Shown: positions 17,201 through 22,920 of the stretch, in pieces
How the letters are laid out: each line of letters starts with the position of its first letter
Position numbering within the stretch: position 1 is the first letter of the stretch
Virus record (IMG/VR): IMGVR_UViG_3300032086_001693
Location: 1-22,920 of that record
Length of the DNA: 22,920 nucleotides
Source of the DNA: a virus
Strand: one strand, 5' to 3'
Made by a program: the position numbers and the translations under genes
Notes under the pieces: model-generated
Told to the model about the DNA's origin: nothing
Databases searched by the model: none
Seen by the model: only the letters and a program-made list of their open reading frames with translations

Positions 17201-17411
17201 TGATTATTCAGCAACAAATGGTACATCAGTAACTCTTGTGACCGGTGCGGATTCAGATGACGTTCTAACAGTATTCAATATTCCTGGTGGTAAAGGTTTA
17301 GACTCAGGACAAGTCAGTGGGCTTGTTGACTCTGCTTATGTCCAAGCGAGACAAGAGAGCGGAGTAACTACCGGTAAAGCAATCGCCATGGCAATCGTAT
17401 TTGGAGGATAA
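14253..17411 (+). CDS. Long repeat-rich fibre protein with Mtd-like N-terminus
   Basis: The protein is 1052 residues long. Residues 1-52 (TTLQFRRGTATQNDAFTG, then GELTIDTTNKTVRVHDGATAGG) closely resemble, from memory, the N-terminal domain of the Bordetella phage Mtd tropism determinant, common at the start of marine phage fibres. Residues about 90-880 are built from repeats: six copies of a VSSIITADVDA unit (starting at residues 95, 244, 411, 530, 586, 811) and about ten DSAR(I/L)P units separated by ASDITSGT-type spacers. Gly-rich linkers occur near 64-70, 307-329 and 876-880. Around 755-790 is a YADFYCEVSNAHRTRLK module followed by a TLPTTTGTLALTS strand. The C-terminus has VAVFLNGVLLVDSDDYSATN, a beta-sandwich-like module, and another DSAYVQARQ. 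It is most probably a trimeric virion fibre; no enzyme motif is seen. Confidence 0.75.
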   Translation: MPTTLQFRRGTATQNDAFTGSVGELTIDTTNKTVRVHDGATAGGTRIATYAEAQSGGSGGSGLDSAAVLALISAGYIQTNQIKYTTVDFPDSAGVSAIITADVDASFIAALGTSAIPNLPTSKITSGTFADARIAASNVTQHQASLSITESQISDLGSYITASSTDTLTNKSISAGQINSGTLDSARIPVLAATDIASGTIDSARIPGLSASDIVTGTIDSARLPVGTFTTGGGGSSDIDSAQVSSIITADVDAAFVAALGTSAIPNLATSKITSGIFDSARIPVLSASDITSGTIDSARLPAGTFGGGSGGSPGQSGGSGGSGGIDSAAVIGLVDSAYVQARQASGSGTDPIFKTISVAGQSDVVADTTADTLTLVGSGVAITTNAGTDTITFTASIPVVDTDFVDSARVSSIITADVDASFINALTIDADTLGGQNSAYHLNYNNFSNTPTIPSLGNSFIDSAEAIKLITANAIDSSVALQLLLDSIETIALIDSAHVRLRQDFAYASLTGAPTIPAVDTDFVDSARVSSIITADVDASFINALTIDADTLGGQNSAYHLNYNNFTNTPTIPAIDTNFVDSARVSSIITADVDAAFVAALGTSAIPNLPTSKITSGTFDSARIPDLAAADITSGTIDSARIPALAAGDITSGTIDSARIPPTDNANKLSGQAGSYYLDYTNFSNTPTIPTLGTDFVDSAETNTLIDARVTNTFLRGLIDDSVLTVDGNGSTGGVTVQDGGITIRTGTGSVAYADFYCEVSNAHRTRLKSAAHSDYSGNVDITLPTTTGTLALTSQLPVIDTDFVDSVRVSSIITADVDAAFVAALGTSAIPNLPTSKITSGTFDSARIPVLSASDIVTGTIDSDRLPTGTFGGGGGGSSLTVQEEGSSLSTAATTLNFVGSGVTASGTGATKTITVTAGGLDSADVRNIIQGDAGLTQFAYTVTSANTTSFSGNDNNGNSLSYNANTVAVFLNGVLLVDSDDYSATNGTSVTLVTGADSDDVLTVFNIPGGKGLDSGQVSGLVDSAYVQARQESGVTTGKAIAMAIVFGG
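15453..15617 (+). repeat. 55-codon direct repeat, copy 1
   Basis: This copy encodes VDTDFVDSAR through YHLNYNNFSNTPTIP, residues 401-455 of the fibre protein. Its partner is at 15810-15974. The two encode 54 of 55 identical residues (one Ser/Thr change) but differ at 26 of 165 bases by my count. Confidence 0.85.
15810..15974 (+). repeat. 55-codon direct repeat, copy 2
   Basis: This copy encodes residues 520-574 of the fibre protein and pairs with 15453-15617. It carries Thr where copy 1 has Ser in the NNF(S/T)NTP stretch. All other base differences between the copies are silent. Confidence 0.85.
16833..16889 (+). repeat. Repeat shared with 1791-1847
   Basis: This is the partner copy of the GTIDSDRLPTGTF plus polyglycine linker module. 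It lies at the end of the repeat region of the 1052-residue protein and is followed by a new beta-rich domain (LTVQEEGSSLSTAATTLNFV), so it acts as a domain boundary linker in both proteins. Confidence 0.8.
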
Positions 17412-17414
17412 CAA

Positions 17415-17768
17415 ATGGCAGCACCTAATATAGTTAATGTAGCTACGATTACAGGAAAAACTACAGGGACAGCTATTACTACTAGTGGTAATAATGTAGC
17501 TTCTAATTCCAGTAGTAGTGGCAAGGTCTTTAAAGTAAATGCTCTTTATGTCTCAAATATCGACGGAACAAACGATGCAAATATTGATGTCGATGTTGTT
17601 ATTTCTGGAACTGCGTATTCTATCGCTTCTACTGTTGGAGTGCCGGCAGACGCGACACTCGACGTTTTAAGTAAACCGATTTACTTAGAAGAAAATCAAT
17701 CGCTAAAGCTTACCGCGAGCGCAAACGGAGATATTGAAGCAGTTTGTTCTTATGAGGAGATAAGCTGA
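17415..17768 (+). CDS. Small beta-rich virion-associated protein
   Basis: The protein is 117 residues long with a strong ribosome site (GGAGGATAAC) inside the last codons of the gene upstream. The sequence AAPNIVNVATITGKTTGTAI, then VFKVNALYVSNIDGTNDANI and VSKPIYLEENQSLKLTASA-like strands, is beta-prone with regular hydrophobic alternation. I recognise this type as a common small protein next to fibre genes in marine T4-like phages, without a known function. Its layout (a polar head, a V-N-x-L-Y-V-x-N core, then an L-x-E-x-x-S-L-K-L strand) would suit a compact beta sandwich that decorates a fibre or the capsid. The stop overlaps the next start (TGATG). Confidence 0.6.
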   Translation: MAAPNIVNVATITGKTTGTAITTSGNNVASNSSSSGKVFKVNALYVSNIDGTNDANIDVDVVISGTAYSIASTVGVPADATLDVLSKPIYLEENQSLKLTASANGDIEAVCSYEEIS

Positions 17769-18736
17769 TGTATCGCGGCAATGGTCGTAAATTAGGAGTT
17801 GTAAATACTGTTACCTCGTCGTCTGCTCCCGGAATTTTCTCACTTCGTGATGTTGAATTGGCCGAGCGAGGGAACGGATTTCCAAATTTTGTGGAATCAT
17901 TGCCTGCTTTTGACATGGTCCTTATAGGAGGAGGAGGCGGCGGTGGTGGCTATCGCGGAGGCGGTGGTGGCGGCGGAGGAGTCGTTCAGGTTACAAACCA
18001 TTCGGGGGCGGCTGGTGAAACTTATACGATCACTGTTGGCGCCGGTGGTGCAGGAACACCAGGCGTATCGTATACTGTCGCTTCAAATGGCGGGAATACT
18101 TACGTCACCAAAAGTTCTGATAGTACGAATTTAGGAGGCATTGCTTACGGTGGCGGGGGAGGCGGATCTAAGACGGATGGTGCTGACGGTGCTTCTGGTG
18201 GTGGCGCTTCACATTACCCCAGTGCTTACGCTGCAGGGTCTGCAGTTCATGGCAATCAAGGTAATGACGGTGGGGCCGTGTACGGGTCCGGCGGCTCAGA
18301 TGGAGTTGGCGGCGGTGGAGGTGGAGGAACTTATAGTGCGGTGAACTCTACCAACGATGGAGGTGATGGTGTTAATTTATCCTCATTATTTGGAACGGGT
18401 ATTGGTGATAGCGGATACTTTGCAGGCGGAGGAGGAGGATCTTCGGATACCAATAACATTAACGCTGCAGGGGTAGGGGGTGCTGGCGGTGGTGGTCGCG
18501 GAGGATACTATCCGACTGGGCCGGTTGACGGTACGGCGAACACCGGTGGTGGCGGTGGAGGTGGTTGGTACCAGACGGGCACGGGGAATCGCGGTGGAAA
18601 TGGTGGGTCTGGGGCTGTCATTTTTAGATTCAACAATACTAGTCTTAGTGAACTAACACTAACTGGATCATATAGTACAAGCACTTACGGGACTTACACT
18701 GTAGTTCTTTTCACTGGATCAGGGACGCTTTCATAA
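17768..18736 (+). CDS. Polyglycine-rich adhesin-like protein
   Basis: The protein is 322 residues long. After a 50-residue N-terminus (SLRDVELAERGNGFPNF), residues about 51-290 contain roughly 90 glycines, with runs of 4 to 8 glycines (54-61, 64-71 and at least five later runs) separated by Ser/Asn/Tyr-rich loops. The segment FDMVLIGGGG, then VVQVTNHS, ETYTITVGAGG, is the glycine-rich domain common in phage virion proteins. The C-terminus (GAVIFRFNN, then YGTYTVVLFTGSGTLS) is beta-rich. In T-even-like phages such as S16 and T2, gp38 adhesins use a polyglycine type II sandwich to present receptor-binding loops; this protein has the same composition, but homology is not established. The gene overlaps its neighbours on both sides (TGATG and TAATG), with no ribosome site of its own before the following gene. 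Confidence 0.7.
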   Translation: MYRGNGRKLGVVNTVTSSSAPGIFSLRDVELAERGNGFPNFVESLPAFDMVLIGGGGGGGGYRGGGGGGGGVVQVTNHSGAAGETYTITVGAGGAGTPGVSYTVASNGGNTYVTKSSDSTNLGGIAYGGGGGGSKTDGADGASGGGASHYPSAYAAGSAVHGNQGNDGGAVYGSGGSDGVGGGGGGGTYSAVNSTNDGGDGVNLSSLFGTGIGDSGYFAGGGGGSSDTNNINAAGVGGAGGGGRGGYYPTGPVDGTANTGGGGGGGWYQTGTGNRGGNGGSGAVIFRFNNTSLSELTLTGSYSTSTYGTYTVVLFTGSGTLS

Positions 18737-19098
18737 TGGCTCACTTTGCAAAGATAGCATCTGACGGATTCGTAATTGATGTCATACCATTAGCTAACGA
18801 AATAATTACAAAAGATGGCGTTGAAAATGAAGATTTGGGTAAACAGTATCTTGCTAAGTCACTTGGCGGAGATTGGGTACAGACTAGTTATAACGGCACT
18901 TTTAGGAAAAATTTTGCGAGTCGTGGCTATATGTACAATGCCGAGCTCGATGCTTTTATTCCGCGGAAGCCTTTTAGATCGTGGGTGCTTAACGAAACCA
19001 CTTGTCAATGGGAAGCTCCGTCACCAGCCCCCACATTTGATCCAGCTACACAAGCTATATACTGGGACGAAGATAACTTGCGGTGGGTGATTGAGTAA
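18736..19098 (+). CDS. Conserved marine-phage accessory protein
   Basis: The protein is 120 residues long. The sequence AHFAKIASDGFVIDVIPLAN, then LGGDWVQTSYNGTFRKNFAS, RGYMYNAELDAFIPRKPF and SWVLNETTCQWEAP, is a pattern I recognise from many cyanophage and pelagiphage genomes, usually beside fibre genes and usually annotated as hypothetical. It is rich in aromatics (W, F, Y) and ends YWDEDNLRWVIE, resembling short beta-hairpin repeats. The start shares a base with the upstream stop (TAATG), so it depends on coupling with the glycine-rich gene. A role as a fibre or adhesin partner or chaperone is inferred from position only. Confidence 0.65.
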   Translation: MAHFAKIASDGFVIDVIPLANEIITKDGVENEDLGKQYLAKSLGGDWVQTSYNGTFRKNFASRGYMYNAELDAFIPRKPFRSWVLNETTCQWEAPSPAPTFDPATQAIYWDEDNLRWVIE

Positions 19099-19135
19099 TG
19101 TCCGCTTTACATTAAATATTACATAGGAGTAAATT

Positions 19136-19465
19136 ATGAGTGAAGAAACAGAAGTTGCAACAAATCCAATCGAGGATTTGATTCAAGCAACACTAGATCA
19201 AAATTATACAGCGGCGACTGAGATCTTTAATGATCAGATTGGTCTTAAGATGCAGTCTGCATTAGAGCAAGAGAAGATGGGTATTGCATCTCGGATCTAT
19301 GCTGGTCATAGTGCTGAAGGTGGACCAGAAGATGATGATTATGTCGTGCCTGAGGACGAAGAACTTGATCTTGATATCGATGACGAAGATCTAGAAGTCG
19401 ATGAAGATGAAGAGGTCGACTTGGATGATGAAGAATACGACGAAGATGATGAAGTGGAAAACTAA
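19136..19465 (+). CDS. 67: Prohead core protein gp67
   Basis: The protein is 109 residues long (T4 gp67 is about 80). The N-terminal half (IEDLIQATLDQNYTAATEIF, then LEQEKMGIASRI) is helical and matches the gp67 pattern, in which a short helical segment with 'EEKIAIA' precedes an acidic tail. The C-terminal 45 residues are almost entirely Asp and Glu. In T4, gp67 is a minor component of the prohead core needed for correct head shape and is degraded on maturation. A good TAGGAG ribosome site precedes the ATG in a 37-base gap after the accessory cassette. Confidence 0.85.
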   Translation: MSEETEVATNPIEDLIQATLDQNYTAATEIFNDQIGLKMQSALEQEKMGIASRIYAGHSAEGGPEDDDYVVPEDEELDLDIDDEDLEVDEDEEVDLDDEEYDEDDEVEN

Positions 19466-19470
19466 AATCA

Positions 19471-19478
19471 TATAAATA
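19471..19478 (+). promoter_or_regulatory. T4-type late promoter between gene 67 and the 68-like gene
   Basis: An exact TATAAATA lies 5 bases after the gene 67 stop and 19 bases before the next ATG. The leader would be only about 14 bases, just enough for the weak GGAAAG ribosome site. It would supply extra transcript of 68-like, 21, 22 and 23, where the capsid and scaffold proteins are needed in large amounts. Confidence 0.7.
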
Positions 19479-19497
19479 ATTAAGTACGGAAAGTAAT

Positions 19498-19704
19498 ATG
19501 AAACTATTTACTGAGCTAAGAAAAAGAATGCCACCTGGAGAACATGTCCGGGATTTTAAAGTAGGCAAGATATCGGTAATGATTCATAAAGATAAGGGCA
19601 AGTTTATCGCCTATGTCGATGGTGATAGACTTGATGCTTATAGAACACAAAAAGAGGCGGAGAAAGCTGCCGCCCAATTTGTAAAACAGTTTGGAAAAAT
19701 GTAA
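19498..19704 (+). CDS. 68: Prohead core protein, gp68-like
   Basis: The protein is 68 residues long, about half the length of T4 gp68 (about 141). It is basic (KLFTELRKRMPPGEHV, KVGKISVMIHKDKGKFIAYV), with a beta hairpin followed by a C-terminal helix (TQKEAEKAAAQFVKQFG). Identification rests mainly on its position between 67 and 21; sequence similarity to T4 gp68 is not obvious by eye. In the family, gp68 is a minor core protein linked to head shape. Its stop overlaps the gene 21 start (TAATG). Confidence 0.55.
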   Translation: MKLFTELRKRMPPGEHVRDFKVGKISVMIHKDKGKFIAYVDGDRLDAYRTQKEAEKAAAQFVKQFGKM

Positions 19705-20357
19705 TGAAACTGATCGCAGAATATACCGACCAAGACATCGAATGTATCGTCGAAGCGAAAGACGGTAAGAAGAGTTATGCTATTGAAGGTATTTTTGCTT
19801 CAGCAGAGCAAAAGAACCGGAACGGCAGAATCTATCCAAAAGAAGTCATGGAGTCTGCGGTTAACAAATATATTGACGAACAAGTTTCAAAAGGTAGAGC
19901 TGTTGGTGAACTCAATCATCCTGAGGGACCAACGATCAACCTAGATAAAGTTTCTCACAAGATCGATTCTCTTAATTGGAAGGGGAACGATGTTGTTGGA
20001 AAAGCGACAATACTGGCAACTCCTATGGGTAAGATCGTTGAAGGTCTTCTCGATGGCGGGGTTAGGGTTGGCGTTTCAACTCGTGGTATGGGAAGTCTGC
20101 AAAGAGGTGGCGATGCCATGATGGTCGGTAAAGACTTCATGCTCAACGCTGTCGATATCGTTCAAGATCCATCTGCACCAAATGCTTTTGTTAATGGAGT
20201 TATGGAAGGTGTTGATTGGGTTTGGAATAACGGTATCATCGAAGCAAGACGTATTGAACAAATGGAGACTGAAATTAAGAAAGCTCCACGAAAAGATCTC
20301 TATGAGGTACAGATTCGTGAGTTTAAAAATTTCCTCTCGTTACTCAAATCAAAATAA
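19704..20357 (+). CDS. 21: Prohead maturation protease gp21
   Basis: The protein is 217 residues long (T4 gp21 is about 212). It is a serine protease of the herpes/T4 prohead type. The catalytic His is His72 in GELNHP and the Ser is Ser125 in GVSTRGMG, both in the usual contexts. AEQKNRNGRIYPKEVM (34-49) and DPSAPNAFVNGVME (155-168) are family signatures. The enzyme cuts scaffold and capsid proteins after Glu in (I/L)-X-E sites. Two such sites flank its own core: Ile15-Val-Glu17 before Ala18 and Ile178-Ile-Glu180 before Ala181, fitting self-processing at both ends. The start is set by the TAATG overlap with the upstream gene. Confidence 0.92.
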   Translation: MKLIAEYTDQDIECIVEAKDGKKSYAIEGIFASAEQKNRNGRIYPKEVMESAVNKYIDEQVSKGRAVGELNHPEGPTINLDKVSHKIDSLNWKGNDVVGKATILATPMGKIVEGLLDGGVRVGVSTRGMGSLQRGGDAMMVGKDFMLNAVDIVQDPSAPNAFVNGVMEGVDWVWNNGIIEARRIEQMETEIKKAPRKDLYEVQIREFKNFLSLLKSK

Positions 20358-20369
20358 TAGGAGTCAATT

Positions 20370-21443
20370 ATGACTGATCAATATACTGAAGATCAAGAAA
20401 TTGAGCTCCACGATGACGTTGAGAACGAAGACGAAATCGTGGAAGCAGCTCACGGTCATGATCCGAAGAATGCTGAAGCACAGTCAGTAGCCTCTGTAGA
20501 TAAAGCTGGTGATGCAACTGGAAGCGCTCCAAAGCGTAAAGGTGACAACACTAAACAAGATCCAATGCCTAAGACTAAGGCTGGCATGATTAATGCTATG
20601 TTTACTAAGATGAACGGTATGCCTAAGTCAGAAATGGCTAAACTTTATGCATCGTATCACGGTGGCATGAGTGAGTCATTCGAGGATCAATCTGCAGAAG
20701 AAGCTGAACTTCAGTATCAGCCAGACTTTTCCGACGACCTAAATGCTCTGATCAATGACGAAGCCACTTTGTCAGAAGAGTTCAGAACTAAGGCCGGAAC
20801 AATCTTCGAAGCAGCTATCAAGCATAAGCTGTCTGAGGAGATCGATCGTCTTGAGGCAAAGTATGAGGAAGAGCTCTCAGAAGAGCTTGAGTCTACAAAA
20901 GCTGACATGGTCGAAAAAGTCGATTCATACCTCAACTACGTAGTTGAACAGTGGATGGAAGACAATCAAGTCGCTATCCAGTCAGGCTTACGTGCCGAGA
21001 TTGCAGAAGACTTCATGACAGGACTGAAAGGCCTGTTCGAAGAAAGCTACATCGACGTACCAGAGTCTAAGGTCGACCTAGTTGATGACTTGGCAGATAC
21101 CGTTGAAGAGTTGGAAGACAGACTCAACGATACAACTGCACAAGCTATTACTATGGCTGAAGAACTTGAGCATTATAAGCGGGATGCAATCATTCGTGAA
21201 TCTGCGCGTGGTCTTGCTGAGACTCAAGTTGAGAAGCTAAAATCACTCGTCGAAGATATTGACTTTGAAGACGAAGAAACTTTCGCTGCGAAAGTAGAGA
21301 CCGTCAAAGAGTCATACTTCAATAAAGAAGTCAAAGAGTCAGCTGAAGCTGAGTTCCAGGATGAGCAAGGCGGAGATTCTCCAGTCCAAGCTTCTGGTTC
21401 AATGGCATCATATCTTTCAGCTCTCGAAAAGACAGCAAAATAA
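20370..21443 (+). CDS. 22: Scaffold (prohead core) protein gp22
   Basis: The protein is 357 residues long, longer than T4 gp22 (about 269). It is highly charged and mostly helical, with coiled-coil-like stretches (LSEEIDRLEAKYEEELSEEL at about 153-172; VDDLADTVEELEDRLNDT). In prohead assembly it forms the internal core around which gp23 polymerises, and it is then degraded by gp21. Candidate cleavage sites are Ile23-Val-Glu25 before Ala26 and Ile145-Phe-Glu147 before Ala148. The basic, Lys-rich segment near 55-75 (KRKGDNTKQDPMPKTK) may bind DNA or other core parts. A strong TAGGAG ribosome site precedes the ATG, and position between 21 and 23 confirms the call. Confidence 0.92.
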   Translation: MTDQYTEDQEIELHDDVENEDEIVEAAHGHDPKNAEAQSVASVDKAGDATGSAPKRKGDNTKQDPMPKTKAGMINAMFTKMNGMPKSEMAKLYASYHGGMSESFEDQSAEEAELQYQPDFSDDLNALINDEATLSEEFRTKAGTIFEAAIKHKLSEEIDRLEAKYEEELSEELESTKADMVEKVDSYLNYVVEQWMEDNQVAIQSGLRAEIAEDFMTGLKGLFEESYIDVPESKVDLVDDLADTVEELEDRLNDTTAQAITMAEELEHYKRDAIIRESARGLAETQVEKLKSLVEDIDFEDEETFAAKVETVKESYFNKEVKESAEAEFQDEQGGDSPVQASGSMASYLSALEKTAK

Positions 21444-21461
21444 AAATAGGAGTTCCTAGAA

Positions 21462-22841
21462 ATGATGGAATCATACGATCGTTTGATCGAAAAGTGGTCA
21501 CCGGTTCTCGACAACGAGACAGCTGGATCGATCACAGATAGCCACCGTAAAGCTGTAACAGCTGCGGTATTAGAAAACCAAGAGCGTGCGTTCAATGAGG
21601 AAGCTGCACAACAGCAACACCTCACGGAGACACCTTCTAACGCAACAGGCAATGCTGCTAACTGGAACCCAGTATTGATTGCACTCGTTCGTCGTGCTAT
21701 GCCTAACCTCATGGCTTATGACGTTTGTGGTGTTCAGCCAATGACTGGTCCTACTGGCCTCATCTTTGCTATGAAGTCTCGTTATCAGACTTCTACTGGT
21801 GGTGCTGCGCGTGGCGGTTCAAGAACTGAAGATACAGAAGCTCTGTTCGACGAAGCACTGGTTCAGTACTCTGGAGACTCAGGCACAGGTCAAGGTTCAG
21901 CTGGTCCTTCTGGCTTAACTGGTGTTTCTGATACAGACAATGACTCTTCATTGCTTGACTCAGAATCAACTTATGTACCTGGTGGATTGGGTACGCCTCC
22001 TGCAAGTGCCGGTATGTCGACAGCTACTGCTGAAGCTCTCGGATCTGGTGGTTCTTCTCAAGCATTTGCTGAGATGGGCTTCACGATTGAGAAAGCTACA
22101 GTAACAGCTCGCTCGCGTGCTTTGAAGGCAGAATACAGCTTAGAATTGGCTCAAGACTTGAAAGCGATTCATGGTCTTGACGCTGAGACAGAGCTTGCAA
22201 ACATTCTGTCTACAGAGATTCTTGCTGAGATCAACCGTGAAGTTATTCGTACGATTAACTCACAGGCTAAGTTCGGTGCTCGTCAAGACGGTATTGATAC
22301 CAAGGGTATCTTTAACTTGTCACTCGACGCTGATGGCCGTTGGTCAGTTGAGAAGTTCAAGGGTCTGATTGTGCAGATCGAAAGAGAAGCTAACACAATC
22401 GCTAAAGAGACTCGTAGAGGTAAGGGTAACTTCATCATCTGTTCATCAGACGTTGCAAGTGCACTCGCTGCTTCTGGCATGCTCGACTACTCACCAGCTA
22501 TGTCAACTAACTTGAACGTTGACGACACTGGTAACACATTCGCTGGTGTTCTGAATGGACGTACACGTGTGTACATTGATCCGTTCTCAACTACAGACTA
22601 TGTCACAGTTGGTTATAAGGGTACTAACCCGTATGACTCTGGTCTGTTCTACTGCCCATACGTTCCATTAACAATGGTACGTGCGGTTGGAGAAGATACA
22701 TTCCAGCCTAAGATCGGCTTCAAGACTCGTTACGGTATGGCTTCAAACCCATTCGTCGGGACTACTCCAGCCGACGGTCTTGCTGCAGTCAAGACTAACC
22801 AATACTATCGCATTTTCAGAGTGGATAACATCCTCGCGTAA
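21462..22841 (+). CDS. 23: Major capsid protein gp23
   Basis: The protein is 459 residues long (T4 gp23 is about 521). The conserved core WNPVLIALVRRAMPNLMAYD, VCGVQPMTGPTGLIFAMKSR and later AEYSLELAQDLKAIHGLDAE and NFIICSSDVASALAASGML identifies the HK97-fold T4-type capsid protein. The C-terminus KIGFKTRYGMASNPF is typical. The N-terminal 56 residues are the likely propeptide removed by gp21: Leu54-Thr-Glu56 is an (L/I)-X-E site, but the next residue is Thr rather than the usual Ala. The ribosome site is AGGAG, 9 bases before the first of two adjacent ATGs. It is the last gene in the window, followed by a terminator. Confidence 0.96.
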   Translation: MMESYDRLIEKWSPVLDNETAGSITDSHRKAVTAAVLENQERAFNEEAAQQQHLTETPSNATGNAANWNPVLIALVRRAMPNLMAYDVCGVQPMTGPTGLIFAMKSRYQTSTGGAARGGSRTEDTEALFDEALVQYSGDSGTGQGSAGPSGLTGVSDTDNDSSLLDSESTYVPGGLGTPPASAGMSTATAEALGSGGSSQAFAEMGFTIEKATVTARSRALKAEYSLELAQDLKAIHGLDAETELANILSTEILAEINREVIRTINSQAKFGARQDGIDTKGIFNLSLDADGRWSVEKFKGLIVQIEREANTIAKETRRGKGNFIICSSDVASALAASGMLDYSPAMSTNLNVDDTGNTFAGVLNGRTRVYIDPFSTTDYVTVGYKGTNPYDSGLFYCPYVPLTMVRAVGEDTFQPKIGFKTRYGMASNPFVGTTPADGLAAVKTNQYYRIFRVDNILA

Positions 22842-22887
22842 GTCTGATAGATACCATTATAATAATAATGTTTCTCCTTTGATAATT

Positions 22888-22917
22888 GAGGGCTTCTTCG
22901 GAAGCCCTTCTTTTTTG
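22888..22917 (+). terminator. Rho-independent terminator after gene 23
   Basis: An 8-bp stem (AGGGCTTC with GAAGCCCT) closed by a TTCG tetraloop is followed by TTCTTTTTT. The C(UUCG)G loop is exceptionally stable and is common in T4-type terminators. It ends the late capsid transcript and insulates the major capsid gene from downstream genes. Confidence 0.9.
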
Positions 22918-22920
22918 TAT

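Noticed and set aside
14253-17411. Diversity-generating retroelement suggested by the Mtd-like domain
   Set aside because: No reverse transcriptase, no template/variable repeat pair with adenine-specific differences, and no lectin-type C-terminus. Repeat differences are silent third-position changes of all types.
1-22920. tRNA genes, insertion sequences, attachment sites or integrase genes
   Set aside because: None was recognised on either strand; coding density leaves only short gaps, all of which are described by promoters, ribosome sites or hairpins.

Overview
This window is the late virion-assembly region of a T4-like myovirus genome. Every gene reads on the + strand, and there is no bacterial housekeeping, tRNA or integration gene. 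The order neck (13, 14), tail completion (15), terminase (16, 17), sheath (18), tube (19), portal (20), prohead core (67, 68-like), protease (21), scaffold (22), major capsid protein (23) is the classic T4 structural order. Protein sizes, and the style of the fibre-like genes (short Gly/Ser linkers, DSAR repeats, an Mtd-like N-terminus, short beta-rich accessory proteins), resemble marine 'exo-T4' phages such as those of cyanobacteria and Pelagibacter. The host cannot be fixed from this window.

Layout. (1) Positions 1-3330 hold fibre or adhesin-like structural genes, the first cut by the window start, ending with a tail-assembly-chaperone-like gene. They sit where T4 carries its short tail fibre and whisker genes. 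(2) 3335-4387 encodes a GT-A type glycosyltransferase-like protein. (3) 4433-8782 holds genes 13 to 17, tightly packed or overlapping. (4) 8856-12973 holds sheath, tube and portal. (5) 12975-19098 is an insertion of about 6.1 kb between portal and prohead core: a collagen-like protein, a 1052-residue repeat-rich fibre protein with an Mtd-like N-terminus, a small beta-rich protein, a polyglycine-rich adhesin-like protein and a 120-residue accessory protein. (6) 19136-22841 is the capsid assembly block 67, 68-like, 21, 22, 23, closed by a strong UUCG hairpin terminator.

Regulation. Exact copies of the T4 late promoter octamer TATAAATA lie before gene 13, before gene 18 (two tandem copies, one overlapping the gene 17 stop codon), before the 1052-residue fibre gene, and between 67 and the 68-like gene. 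Many genes are joined by TAATG or ATGA overlaps, so translational coupling is likely.

How it works together. Portal, core proteins, scaffold and capsid protein build the prohead, and gp21 matures it. Cleavage-like sites of the form (I/L)-X-E are visible in gp21, gp22 and gp23. gp16 and gp17 package DNA through gp20. gp13, gp14 and gp15 join the head to a contractile tail made of gp18 and gp19. The fibre, collagen and glycine-rich proteins probably decorate the virion and contact the host, and the glycosyltransferase may modify one of them. The least ordinary content is the adhesin/decoration cassette between genes 20 and 67, together with its internally duplicated, codon-diverged repeats.
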